A stretch of DNA of 64,000 nucleotides from an uncultured Geobacteraceae bacterium (lineage in GTDB: Bacteria; Desulfobacterota; Desulfuromonadia; Geobacterales; Pseudopelobacteraceae). The stretch lies in assembly GCA_903939115.1 (NCBI GenBank), contig CAJAFV010000043.1, forward strand, positions 16,039-80,038. Direction: 5' to 3'. The notes beneath the pieces were generated by a model. It made no database searches and had not been told where the DNA came from. It saw only the letters and a program-made list of their open reading frames with translations. This document shows, piece by piece, positions 8,938 through 17,897 of this stretch (positions within the stretch are counted from its first letter, which is position 1; every line of letters begins with the position of its first letter). The translations under genes were made by a program, and so were the position numbers.

Positions 8938-9810
8938 ATGTTCAAAGGAAGCATAGTAGCAATTGTAACGCCATTCAGCAACGGAGCGGTTGACGAGAAG
9001 AAACTGCGGGAGTTGGTTGATTTTCAAATCGAGAACGGCACCGATGCCATAGTTGCCTGCGGCACCACCGGTGAGTCCTCTACTCTGGATAATGAAGAGC
9101 ACCTGGACGTAATCAGGATAGTCTTTGAACAGGTCAACAAACGCGTTCCGGTCATTGCCGGAACCGGCTCTAACTCTACCGCCGAGGCCATTGAAATGTC
9201 CCAGAAGGCGAAAGATCTGGGCGTTGCCGGTGTGCTGCTGGTGACCCCTTATTACAACAAGCCGACCCAGGAAGGGCTCTACCGTCACTACACCGCTATT
9301 GCTGATGCCGTTGACATTCCACAGATCCTCTATAACGTGCCGGGTCGCACCGGTGTCAACCTGCTCCCGGAGACCGTAGCGCGTCTGGCGCCTCATAAAA
9401 ACATCGTGGCAATCAAGGAGGCTACCGGTTCCCTGCAGCAGGCTTCTGAAGTAATAGCGCTGTGCGGCGACCAGATTGACGTCTTTTGCGGCGACGACTT
9501 CATCACCTTCCCGATGATGGCCTGCGGCGCCAAAGGGGTCATCTCGGTGCTGGCCAATATTATGCCCAAGGCAGTGGGTGACCTTACCGACGCTTATTTT
9601 GCCGGCGATCTGGCCAAAGCGCGTCAGTTGCACCTGGATACCTTGAAAATCGGGAACGCCATGTTCATAGAAAGCAATCCGATCCCGGTCAAGACGGCCC
9701 TCGGCCTGATGGGTAAATGTTCGGATGAGGTGCGCCTGCCGCTCTGCGAGATGGGCGAAGCAAACAAAGCGAAGCTGGCGGCAATTTTGAAAGAGTACAA
9801 GCTGATATAA
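8938..9810 (+). CDS. dapA: 4-hydroxy-tetrahydrodipicolinate synthase
   Basis: The 290-residue protein is full length. It shows the CGTTGESSTL loop (about 41-50), the catalytic Tyr in LYNVPGRTG (Tyr132, with Arg137) and the Schiff-base lysine in VAIKEATG (Lys160). It condenses pyruvate with aspartate semialdehyde. The ribosome-binding site GGAGGT lies upstream of ATG 8938. It precedes dapB by 23 bases. Confidence 0.96.
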   Translation: MFKGSIVAIVTPFSNGAVDEKKLRELVDFQIENGTDAIVACGTTGESSTLDNEEHLDVIRIVFEQVNKRVPVIAGTGSNSTAEAIEMSQKAKDLGVAGVLLVTPYYNKPTQEGLYRHYTAIADAVDIPQILYNVPGRTGVNLLPETVARLAPHKNIVAIKEATGSLQQASEVIALCGDQIDVFCGDDFITFPMMACGAKGVISVLANIMPKAVGDLTDAYFAGDLAKARQLHLDTLKIGNAMFIESNPIPVKTALGLMGKCSDEVRLPLCEMGEANKAKLAAILKEYKLI

Positions 9811-9833
9811 ATTTAATATTCAAGGATTTAATT

Positions 9834-10637
9834 ATGATAAAGATCGCAGTGTGCGGTGCAGCAGGACGGATGGGGCAGCGTATTATCGCCTCCATTATTG
9901 AAGCCGAAGGGGTTGAACTCTCCGGTGCGCTCGAGCGTCCGGGTCATCCCCAGACCGGGCAGGATGTCGGACTGGTTGCCGGTTGCGGCGCGCTGGGGGT
10001 GAACATCTCCGACGACCTGAATGCAGTTGTTGCCGGTTGTGACGTGCTGATCGATTTCACCTCACCCAAGGTGTCGCTGAAGAATCTGGAGGTCTGCGCC
10101 CTCAAACGAAAATCGATCGTGATCGGCTCCACCGGTTTCACCCCTGAGGAGCGGGTCTTTGCCGCTGAACTGACGAAAGATATTCCGGCTGTTCTTGCGC
10201 CAAATATGTCGGTGGGCGTTAACGTCTGTTTAAAGGTTCTCAAGGATGTCGCCAAGACACTCGGTGATGATTTTGATGTCGAGATCGTTGAACTCCACCA
10301 CAACAAGAAAAAAGATGCACCGTCCGGTACCGCCGTGCGTATGGGCGAAGTCGTTGCCGAAGCGCTCGGGCGCGACTACGACAAAGTGGCCAACTATCAC
10401 CGCGAAGGGCTCTGCGGGGAGCGTACGAAAGAAGAGATCGGCATGCAGACGGTGCGCGGTGGTGATATCATCGGTGAACACACCGTTTATTTCATCGGCA
10501 TGGGGGAGCGCATAGAGATCTCCCATCGCGCAATGACCCGCGACATGTTCGCGCGTGGTTCTGTTCGCGCCGCGAAGTGGGTGGTGGGCAAAGTGCCGGG
10601 ACTGTATGATATGCAGGATGTGCTGGGCTTGAAATAA
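9834..10637 (+). CDS. dapB: 4-hydroxy-tetrahydrodipicolinate reductase
   Basis: The 267-residue protein has the N-terminal nucleotide-binding GAAGRMGQR motif and the catalytic [15 protein letters not shown] segment (His/Lys pair, about residues 154-168). It reduces the DapA product to tetrahydrodipicolinate with NAD(P)H. It lies between dapA and dapL in the same transcription unit. Confidence 0.96.
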   Translation: MIKIAVCGAAGRMGQRIIASIIEAEGVELSGALERPGHPQTGQDVGLVAGCGALGVNISDDLNAVVAGCDVLIDFTSPKVSLKNLEVCALKRKSIVIGSTGFTPEERVFAAELTKDIPAVLAPNMSVGVNVCLKVLKDVAKTLGDDFDVEIVELHHNKKKDAPSGTAVRMGEVVAEALGRDYDKVANYHREGLCGERTKEEIGMQTVRGGDIIGEHTVYFIGMGERIEISHRAMTRDMFARGSVRAAKWVVGKVPGLYDMQDVLGLK

Positions 10638-10662
10638 ATTATTTTTGGAGGAATATTTCGTA

Positions 10663-11895
10663 ATGGCAAAGATAAACGAAAACTACCTGAAATTGAAAGC
10701 CGGCTACCTGTTCCCTGAGATCGGTCGCCGTGTACGTGCCTTTGCTGAAGCCAATCCGACGGCAAAGGTCATCCGTCTCGGTATTGGCGATGTAACCCGT
10801 CCGCTGGCCCCGGCAGTTCTGAAAGCGTTTCATGACGCGGTCGATGATCTTGCTACGACAGAACAGTTCGCCGGCTACGGCCCGGAGCAGGGGTATGACT
10901 GGCTGATCAACGCGATCATCGAAAAATCGTACAAACCGCTCGGCGTTTCGCTCAAAACGGAGGAGATGTTTATCTCCGACGGTTCCAAGTGCGATTGCGC
11001 CAACATCCTCGATATCTTTTCCCTGGACAACATAGTTGCCATCGGTGATCCGGTCTATCCGGTCTACAACGATACCAACGTCATGATCGGTCGCACCGGA
11101 GAAGCTGACGCGAAGGGCTACTACGAGAACATCGTCTACCTCCCCTGCAACGAAGCTAACGGCTTTATTCCGGCACTGCCGACCACAAAAGTGGACATTA
11201 TCTATCTCTGCTTCCCCAACAATCCTACCGGCACCGTGGCCAGTAAAGCCGAGCTGAAGAGATGGGTCGATTATGCCAACGCCAACGACGCGATCATCTT
11301 CTTTGACGCCGCGTATGAGGCCTTCATTACCAATCCGGATATTCCGCACTCTATCTACGAAATTGAAGGGGCCAAAAAGTGTGCCATAGAATTCCGCTCC
11401 TTCTCCAAAACTGCCGGTTTTACCGGCGTGCGCTGCGGTCTGGTTGTCGTGCCTGAAGAGGTTATGGGCACCACCAGCACGGGCGAGCGCTACAGCTTCA
11501 ACAAACTCTGGCTGCGTCGTACCACTACCAAGTTCAACGGTGCTTCCTATCCGGTCCAGCGTGCCGCCGCTGCGGTATACTCCGACGAGGGGTGGAAACA
11601 GACGAAGGAGAGTATCGACTACTACATGGAAAATGCCCGCATCATCCGCGAAGGACTTACGGAAGTTGGCGTAACGATCTTCGGCGGGGTGGACGCCCCC
11701 TACATCTGGCTCAAGACTCCGGGCGGCATGACCAGCTGGGACTTCTTCGACAAGCTCCTGACCGAATGCAACGTGGTCGGGACGCCGGGAAGCGGTTTCG
11801 GACCGAGCGGGGAAGGATATTTCCGGTTGTCGGCCTTTGGGAATCGAGACAATGTAATTGAGGCGGTTGAGAGGATAAAGAAAAACTTGAAATAA
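10663..11895 (+). CDS. dapL: LL-diaminopimelate aminotransferase
   Basis: From ATG 10663 (GGAGGA upstream) the 410-residue protein is a class I/II aminotransferase of the DapL family. It has FPNNPTG (about 184-190), the PLP lysine in SFSKTAG (Lys249) and an Arg near the C-terminus in [11 protein letters not shown]. DapL converts tetrahydrodipicolinate directly to LL-diaminopimelate, bypassing the acyl-intermediate DapDCE route; the neighbouring dapA and dapB supply its substrate. This pathway is typical of Desulfuromonadales among proteobacteria. An ATG six codons upstream (10645) has no ribosome-binding site. Confidence 0.94.
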   Translation: MAKINENYLKLKAGYLFPEIGRRVRAFAEANPTAKVIRLGIGDVTRPLAPAVLKAFHDAVDDLATTEQFAGYGPEQGYDWLINAIIEKSYKPLGVSLKTEEMFISDGSKCDCANILDIFSLDNIVAIGDPVYPVYNDTNVMIGRTGEADAKGYYENIVYLPCNEANGFIPALPTTKVDIIYLCFPNNPTGTVASKAELKRWVDYANANDAIIFFDAAYEAFITNPDIPHSIYEIEGAKKCAIEFRSFSKTAGFTGVRCGLVVVPEEVMGTTSTGERYSFNKLWLRRTTTKFNGASYPVQRAAAAVYSDEGWKQTKESIDYYMENARIIREGLTEVGVTIFGGVDAPYIWLKTPGGMTSWDFFDKLLTECNVVGTPGSGFGPSGEGYFRLSAFGNRDNVIEAVERIKKNLK

Positions 11896-11906
11896 GATGG
11901 AGCACG

Positions 11907-11933
11907 AAAGGCGGCCGATGAGGTCGCCTTTTT
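11907..11933 (+). terminator. Rho-independent terminator after dapL
   Basis: AAAGGCGGC and GTCGCCTTT (one G-T pair) form a stem of about nine base pairs around a seven-base loop, followed by a short T run, 12 bases after the dapL stop. Confidence 0.75.
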
Positions 11934-11959
11934 GCGAAATATTCTAGAAAAAGCATTTA

Positions 11960-12096
11960 AACACAGAGGCCACAGAGAACACAGAGTAAAATCGGAGAGT
12001 TATAAACTAAAAAAGGTTTTATGACTCACCCAAAAGGATTACAGTTTTTTTTGTTTTAAGCCCTTGATTTCTCTGTGTTCTCCGTGTCTCTGTGTT
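11960..12096. repeat. CACAGAG-type inverted repeat pair
   Basis: The left arm (11960-11986) and right arm (12071-12096) are near-perfect reverse complements built on an ACACAGAG/AACACAGAG pattern, separated by about 84 bases that show no gene. The arms match an interspersed repeat commonly seen between genes in Geobacter-like genomes. It occupies the space between the convergent dapL and DUF4388 genes. Confidence 0.65.
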
Positions 12097-12118
12097 ATTG
12101 TACTGCCGTTTTTGGTTA

Positions 12119-13927
12119 TTAAGGCATGTCAGTCTGCGTGGTTGTTTTCGTCTTCTCCAGCATCGCTTGCAGTTTCTGACGATACGCCGATACGCTGATC
12201 TGGGCAGTAGTGTATTGTAATAATGCCTCCAGATAGCGAAGCGATGGAGTTGCGGCCGGTTTTGATCCGAAATCGGCGTAGATTAAAGCTACGACTGTGT
12301 TCGCACGTATGAGAGGAAAAAGGAGCACTTCCGGTTCCTCCATTCTGCCGATCAGCCGGTAAAGCTGGTGCGGCCACGTCGAATCGCTATGAAACCCAAA
12401 GTACATCTGCCCCGTTTTAATCACATCCTCAAAAATCTGCTGATCGTCAAGCGGGATTGTCAGATTGGCAAGGAGCTCCACTCCTTCGCCTTTTTCCCCC
12501 TTGATCCCGAAAGATTTTTCCGCGACAAGTTCTGATTCCGTCACCGAAAAAACAATGGCCCGCTCGAACAGTTCTATCAGGTATGCAAGGATAGCGTCGG
12601 CTATCTCCGTACGTGTCTTGCAGTCGCGCAATCGGTCTATGCAGGTGAAAAAGCGCTGGTCATCGCTGCTGCGGTATTCCAGCGATAATGACCGAAGAAA
12701 GGCTCCCAGGCCTGAGCAGAAAGCAAGCGCCTGTAGTGCCGCTGATTCTTCTGCACATTCTTTGCAGGGTCTTGGAATAATGGAACGTATTCCGGAACTG
12801 AGTGTCTGCAGACCCAGAGATGTCCAGAAACGCGAACAGGCAATCAGCACAAAGGAAGCCTGTGGGTATTTCTGCAGCTCTGTGCAGATTTGTATCGTGT
12901 CATCTGTGGCCTCGTCATGCGGGACGTCAAGAAAAATGACCAGCTGTACCGTTTGACAGAGCAACAACCTGATATTGATGGCAAGTGAGGTTATGTTCTC
13001 CGCAGAAACCGAATAGACTCTTTCCTGAAAACAGGTCGACCGTACCATTGTCGACAGCATCGGTGACTTCGTAATCACTATCACCGCTATGTCCGGAGGA
13101 GGAATAGTTGTGTCACCTATCGGTGCTGAGCCTGTCAGTAACGTCACCAGTTGCCGCTGCTGCTCTTTTGCTGCAAAGGGAAACTCCTCAATAACGAGCT
13201 TCTTGACCGCATTCACTTCGCGATAGCCTTGATCGCTGCTCCGTTGAATCATCTCCCGTTGCGCTGTCAGGAGGTGCTGGAGTCCCGGCAGGGCATCACC
13301 CGGGTCACGTCCGTTTGATGTGATTGCAGGGGTATTGTTTCCCGGTTGTTCCGCATCCAGATCCAGATTGGTGACGCCGGCAATACTCAGGATCTCATCC
13401 ATGGTGCCATTACGCACCTTTTCGTCAAAGATACGTAATGATTCCATCAGGATCCTCTGAGCGTTCAACAGGATTCTTTGCGGGAACTTTGTCCTGGAAA
13501 AATGGTAGCCATCGGCATAATCGCTTTTGGCAATTTCCAGGGAGAATTCCCCTGTTTTCCAGGTCAGAACCTCAACAATGGTCATCTCGATTAATGATTC
13601 TATGCCGTTATAGGCAGCAGTTTCTTCAACCATGTTATGGTCGAGCAGTGTAATGACAAGTGGCTTGCGATCGTCCCCGGCATTTTTCTGAATATCCAGC
13701 ACTTGATCCAACTGTTGTTCCGTTATTGCCCCGGCGCTGACCAGGACCTGCCCGATCCGCACCCGGTTATTGAGGTAGTTGGCACTGACAAGATCTCCAT
13801 CATGGAACACCAGTTGACTCTCCCCCTTTTCACTGGAGAGTCTCAATACACCTGATTTTCTGGTGCCATTCAGCAGCTGGATGATATCGATTATCGGGAA
13901 GCTGCCGAGATCGCCTTTTAGTGACAT
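12119..13927 (-). CDS. DUF4388 (PATAN-like) protein with GAF-like C-terminus
   Basis: From ATG 13927 (CCGGAG eleven bases upstream) the protein has 602 residues. The N-terminal 130 residues are a DUF4388 domain (GDLGSFPIIDIIQLLNGTRK, SGVLRLSS, LVFHDGDLVSA), common in Geobacter and Myxococcus signalling proteins. A middle segment (about 290-420) resembles a degenerate receiver domain, and the last 170 residues look like a GAF-type sensor fold (FERAIVFSV, LIRANTVVALIYADFG). No kinase or output catalytic motif is visible. It is probably a scaffold or signalling adaptor; the function is unknown. Start codons upstream to 14035 are possible but less well supported. Confidence 0.7.
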   Translation of the reverse strand: MSLKGDLGSFPIIDIIQLLNGTRKSGVLRLSSEKGESQLVFHDGDLVSANYLNNRVRIGQVLVSAGAITEQQLDQVLDIQKNAGDDRKPLVITLLDHNMVEETAAYNGIESLIEMTIVEVLTWKTGEFSLEIAKSDYADGYHFSRTKFPQRILLNAQRILMESLRIFDEKVRNGTMDEILSIAGVTNLDLDAEQPGNNTPAITSNGRDPGDALPGLQHLLTAQREMIQRSSDQGYREVNAVKKLVIEEFPFAAKEQQRQLVTLLTGSAPIGDTTIPPPDIAVIVITKSPMLSTMVRSTCFQERVYSVSAENITSLAINIRLLLCQTVQLVIFLDVPHDEATDDTIQICTELQKYPQASFVLIACSRFWTSLGLQTLSSGIRSIIPRPCKECAEESAALQALAFCSGLGAFLRSLSLEYRSSDDQRFFTCIDRLRDCKTRTEIADAILAYLIELFERAIVFSVTESELVAEKSFGIKGEKGEGVELLANLTIPLDDQQIFEDVIKTGQMYFGFHSDSTWPHQLYRLIGRMEEPEVLLFPLIRANTVVALIYADFGSKPAATPSLRYLEALLQYTTAQISVSAYRQKLQAMLEKTKTTTQTDMP

Positions 13928-14076
13928 TTTTCTGAATCTCCGGAAGGAATGCGCGAGTTTGAGGGTGACCTCTTTTACCATAGTTGATCTGTTGTCGTGA
14001 AGTGATAAAATTTTCATAGCCTGCTCTCGTAACACCTGTTATTATGCGCGCCATTACTGTTTCGTGGAGGGTCTGC

Positions 14077-15252
14077 ATGGTCAACCGGTTCTGGTTAATT
14101 TTATTTGCAATGCTGCTGCTATCCGGCTGCGGTTGGGACGGCACTCCGACCCGCCCCAATGATTTCACCCCGCTGACGTCAATTACGATCAGTGCGGTTT
14201 CTTCGACGATTGCCAATGGAACATCCACCAAACTTACTGCAACCGGCCACTATTCCGGTCAGTTCAGCCGTGATGTTACCGAACAGGCGGTCTGGTCGAG
14301 CGCTTCACCTGCCGTGGCTGATTTCAAACATACGACTGCACCGAATATAAACCGGGTGACTGCCGTTGCTCCGGGGACTGCAGTTGTGACTGCAACGGTA
14401 GAGGGGGTATCAGCTCCCTACACGGTGACGGTGTCGAGCGCCACTATACAAAACATGACAATCACGCCTGCCACTGTATCAGTGGCTAACGGTTTGACCA
14501 CTCAGTTTGAGGCAAAGGGTGTTTTTTCGGACACATCAATCCAGAACCTGACTTTTGATGCGACTTGGACTGTTACTAAAATTTCGGATCCGATCGCTGC
14601 GAGCATCAGTAACGACCCAGCCAGCAAGGGCCTTGCCAAAGGTCTTGCTGAAGGGAGTGCGACTATTTCTGCTGCCTTTGGTGGTATCGCAACTTCTCCG
14701 ACAGCCACACTTACTGTTACACCAGCGATACTGCAGTCGATTACGGTCACGCCGGCGAACTCTTCAATCGTAGGGTTCTCAAAAACAGTGACTTTCGTAG
14801 CTAAGGGTACTTATTCCGACGGAACAATTTCTGACATCACCACTGCTAGCTGGAGTTCATCTGCACCCGGCGTTGCTAGTATTATTGCCAGCAGCGGTGT
14901 CGCTACCACCGTTGCAGAGGGTACGACAATAATCACTGCCACTCTAAACGGTATCAACGGAAGAACAAACCTTACGGTTACGGCTCCAGTTCTGAGTGCA
15001 AATGGATTACAGATCACTCCGGCCAACCCAGTTCTGCCTGTCGGCACTTCTCTACAACTGGCGCTAAACGCAACATTTAATGATGGCTCAGCAAAGGATG
15101 TGGCAGCTAACGGCACCACTTGGACATCCAACAGCATAACTGCAACTGTCAACGCTACTGGATTGGTTTCTGGGGGGAATATTGCCGGATCTGCCATTAT
15201 TACAGCTCAGTATGGCGGACAATTCGCAACAACCATAGTAAGAGTACAGTAG
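14077..15252 (+). CDS. Lipoprotein with repeated bacterial Ig-like (Big_2) domains
   Basis: From ATG 14077 (GTGGAGGG upstream) the 391-residue protein has a lipoprotein signal with lipobox LLSGC (about residues 14-18). The rest consists of about four tandem repeats of roughly 85-100 residues with motifs such as ITISAVSSTIANGTS, WSSASPAVADF and GTAVVTATVEG, recognisable as Big_2/BID_2 Ig-like domains. Such proteins are outer-membrane-anchored surface or adhesion factors. It may pair with the outer-membrane barrel gene 33 bases downstream. Confidence 0.82.
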   Translation: MVNRFWLILFAMLLLSGCGWDGTPTRPNDFTPLTSITISAVSSTIANGTSTKLTATGHYSGQFSRDVTEQAVWSSASPAVADFKHTTAPNINRVTAVAPGTAVVTATVEGVSAPYTVTVSSATIQNMTITPATVSVANGLTTQFEAKGVFSDTSIQNLTFDATWTVTKISDPIAASISNDPASKGLAKGLAEGSATISAAFGGIATSPTATLTVTPAILQSITVTPANSSIVGFSKTVTFVAKGTYSDGTISDITTASWSSSAPGVASIIASSGVATTVAEGTTIITATLNGINGRTNLTVTAPVLSANGLQITPANPVLPVGTSLQLALNATFNDGSAKDVAANGTTWTSNSITATVNATGLVSGGNIAGSAIITAQYGGQFATTIVRVQ

Positions 15253-15285
15253 CTTAAACTATTTCCGCACTCAGGAAGGAACCAT

Positions 15286-15936
15286 ATGAAACGAATCTGC
15301 CGAATGATAATCACCCTCTGCCTGCCGCTGCTGCTCTGCAGCCCGGTTATGGCACAGCACTCGGGCCCCTACATCGGGATTTCCGCCGGGGGAAACGCGA
15401 TGCTGGATGCGAAGAGCGATGACAGCCAGGGAGAATTCAAATTCACCTTTAAACCGGCTCTGCAGGGGAGCGCCGTACTCGGTTGGGATTTCGCGCCGGG
15501 CAATCCTGTCGGCGAGGGGCGGATTGAACTTGAATACACCCATCGCAGTAACCAGCTCGATGAGGTAACGTTTGCCGAAGGAACCTTCAAGGGGGCCGGC
15601 GACGTAAAGGCGGACAGCCTGCTGATTAACTTTTTCGGCGTTTACCCTGACAAAAAAAACTGGGTGCCTTATTTTGGAATCGGACTCGGGGTTGCCCGTA
15701 TAGAGGCTTCTGATTTGAAGGTGACCGGTCAACCGTTGGCCACCGGTTCAGACACCGTCTTTGCGTACCAGTTGGGAACCGGGGTTGATTTCCCGGTGAC
15801 TAAAAATCTGAATTTCGATCTTGGCTACCGCTTTTTCGGCAGCCTCCGCCCTGAATTAACCGAAGCAACCGGGCAGAAATTCAAGATGGATTATTTCTGT
15901 CACTCTGTTGTTCTCGGCTTGCGAGTAGGATTCTGA
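15286..15936 (+). CDS. Outer-membrane beta-barrel protein
   Basis: The 216-residue protein has a cleavable signal peptide (to about residue 24, PVMAQ). Alternating strands follow, with GPYIGISAGGN at the start, YFGIGLGVARIEAS and FQLGTGVDF-type segments, and a C-terminal VVLGLRVGF ending in Phe, as in eight-stranded OmpA/OmpX-like barrels. The start is ATG 15286 with AGGAAGG upstream. The stop overlaps the probable 5' end of the penicillin-binding protein gene. Confidence 0.78.
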   Translation: MKRICRMIITLCLPLLLCSPVMAQHSGPYIGISAGGNAMLDAKSDDSQGEFKFTFKPALQGSAVLGWDFAPGNPVGEGRIELEYTHRSNQLDEVTFAEGTFKGAGDVKADSLLINFFGVYPDKKNWVPYFGIGLGVARIEASDLKVTGQPLATGSDTVFAYQLGTGVDFPVTKNLNFDLGYRFFGSLRPELTEATGQKFKMDYFCHSVVLGLRVGF

Positions 15937-17870
15937 AGGCACTATTCCCCTTTGCAGCAGCTCTTTTCCTGTTCTTGACGCTCGCCTCCCCGGTTTGGGC
16001 CCAAGACAGTATTGCCACGTATCCACCCCTGCCGCTCGGTTATACATCAATAAAGATTTTCGATAATAAGGGTCAGTTCGCCGGTAGAATTCTGCCGGAT
16101 AAACGGTACTGGGTTACTATTGACCGAATCCCTGTTTTTCTGCAAAAGGCTGTCGTGGCTGTTGAAGATGCGCGTTTTTATGAGCATGGAGGCATCGATG
16201 TGCGCGGCATCGCGCGGGCTCTGGTGAAGGATGTCGTCAAGCGGCGTTTCGCCGAGGGGGGCTCGACCATCACCCAGCAGTTGATCAAAAACAGATATTT
16301 ATCCAGTGAAAAGACTATCGAACGAAAATACGAAGAAGCCAAAATGGCTCTCGAATACGAGCAAAAGTACACCAAGAAGCAGATTCTGGAGATGTATTTC
16401 AATGAAATTTATTACGGCAATGGGGCCTGGGGTGTTGCCCAGGCGGCCCGGCTCTATTTTGATAAAAGTCCGGAGGAGCTGAACGAAGCCGAGTGTGCCC
16501 TGCTGGCAGGTGTGCAGAAAAACCCGGCCCGCTACAATCCGCTCGGTAAATCTGCCCAGGTCACCGGGCGGCGGGATGCCGTACTCACGCGGATGGTGAC
16601 TCTGGAGATGATCACCCCCGCTCAGCGGGAGAAGCTGAGAAACCAGCGCGTTACCTTCACTCAGCCGAGTCAGGCGCCGCACTATATTGCTCATATCCGC
16701 AGTAAATTGATAGAACGATATGGAATGGGTGTTCTCGAGCAGGGTGGTCTTGAAGTTACCACTGCCATGGATCTGGCTTTGCAGAAGAGTGCAGAAGTGG
16801 CGTTAGAGGAAGGGGTAAAGAAATTATCGCCAGGGCTGCAGGGGGCTTTGGTCAGCCTTGATCCGGTTACCGGCGATGTTCTTGCCGCAGTGGGTGGGGT
16901 AGACGGTATTCGCAACTCCTATAACCGCGCATTTTTCGCCAAACGTCAACCTGGCTCCGCAATAAAGCCGCTGATTTATGCCGCTGCCCTGGAAAAAGGA
17001 TTTACGGCCGCCAGCTTGTGGGATGACTCTCCGGTTTCATATCCGAGTGGTGCCAATGAAACCTGGAAACCACAGAACTACGGTAAGGAGGTCTACGGAG
17101 AGCTGAGCCTCAGTCAGGCCCTGGCATATTCCAATAACGTCATAGCGGTTAAGCTGCTGGATGCCGTCGGTATCCCTTCTTTTGTCGAATTTGCCGGAAA
17201 AATGGGGTTGTCGATACGCGCGGAGAATGGTCTTTCGCTTGCGCTGGGGACAGACGAAGTGACCTTAAGTGAGCTTCTGTTGGCGTATGCCCCACTCGCC
17301 AACGGTGGTGTGCGTCCTGAGGCGAGAACCATTATCAAAATATATGACCGCAAACGCAATGTCTGGGTCGACATCCCTCCCGCAACCCTCCCGGTTCTTT
17401 CTCCCGCTGTGGCTTTTGTTACCACGCAGATGCTCAAAGGCGTCATGACGTATGGCACCGCAAAAAGTCTTAAAAAATTCAGCCTGGCTCATCCCTCCGC
17501 CGGAAAGACCGGAACGACTGATGACTATCGCGATGCCTGGTTTGTCGGCTATACCCCGCAGATTATAACCGGGGTCTGGGTCGGCTACGACAAACCGAAG
17601 CCCGGAGGGAAAGGTTTTACCGGCGGGGCGGTTGCTGCTCCGATTTGGGAAAAATTCATGCGTAAAGCGGTGGCAACCAGACCGGCGGCTGATTTTTCGC
17701 GCCCGGATACGGTGGTCTCTGTTGGCATTGACCCTGAAACAGGATATCTGGCGACTCCTGACTGCCCGAAAAAACGGGATGAGTATTATCTCCCGGGGAC
17801 GGAACCTACAGAGTACTGTCCCAGACATGGAAGAAATGACACACCAATACCAACTGTGCCGGATGAATGA
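15930..17870 (+). CDS. Class A penicillin-binding protein (PBP1A-like)
   Basis: The frame encodes a bifunctional peptidoglycan synthase. The glycosyltransferase domain (about residues 50-220) has AVEDARFYEHGG, GGSTITQQLIKN and KKQILEMYFNEIYYG. The transpeptidase domain has the active-site Ser in RQPGSAIKPL, then YSNN and KTGTTDD. The start is odd. The first ATG/GTG/TTG codon is TTG 15975, which would cut off most of the signal-anchor. Upstream, without any ATG, GTG or TTG, the frame encodes a perfect hydrophobic segment (LKALFPFAAALFLFLTLA). I therefore place the start at ATT 15930 or CTG 15933, overlapping the preceding TGA. The exact 5' end is uncertain. It probably forms a transcription unit with the barrel gene. 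Confidence 0.8.
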   Translation: MLKALFPFAAALFLFLTLASPVWAQDSIATYPPLPLGYTSIKIFDNKGQFAGRILPDKRYWVTIDRIPVFLQKAVVAVEDARFYEHGGIDVRGIARALVKDVVKRRFAEGGSTITQQLIKNRYLSSEKTIERKYEEAKMALEYEQKYTKKQILEMYFNEIYYGNGAWGVAQAARLYFDKSPEELNEAECALLAGVQKNPARYNPLGKSAQVTGRRDAVLTRMVTLEMITPAQREKLRNQRVTFTQPSQAPHYIAHIRSKLIERYGMGVLEQGGLEVTTAMDLALQKSAEVALEEGVKKLSPGLQGALVSLDPVTGDVLAAVGGVDGIRNSYNRAFFAKRQPGSAIKPLIYAAALEKGFTAASLWDDSPVSYPSGANETWKPQNYGKEVYGELSLSQALAYSNNVIAVKLLDAVGIPSFVEFAGKMGLSIRAENGLSLALGTDEVTLSELLLAYAPLANGGVRPEARTIIKIYDRKRNVWVDIPPATLPVLSPAVAFVTTQMLKGVMTYGTAKSLKKFSLAHPSAGKTGTTDDYRDAWFVGYTPQIITGVWVGYDKPKPGGKGFTGGAVAAPIWEKFMRKAVATRPAADFSRPDTVVSVGIDPETGYLATPDCPKKRDEYYLPGTEPTEYCPRHGRNDTPIPTVPDE

Positions 17871-17897
17871 AATATAACTTATAAGGAGAACGCACTC

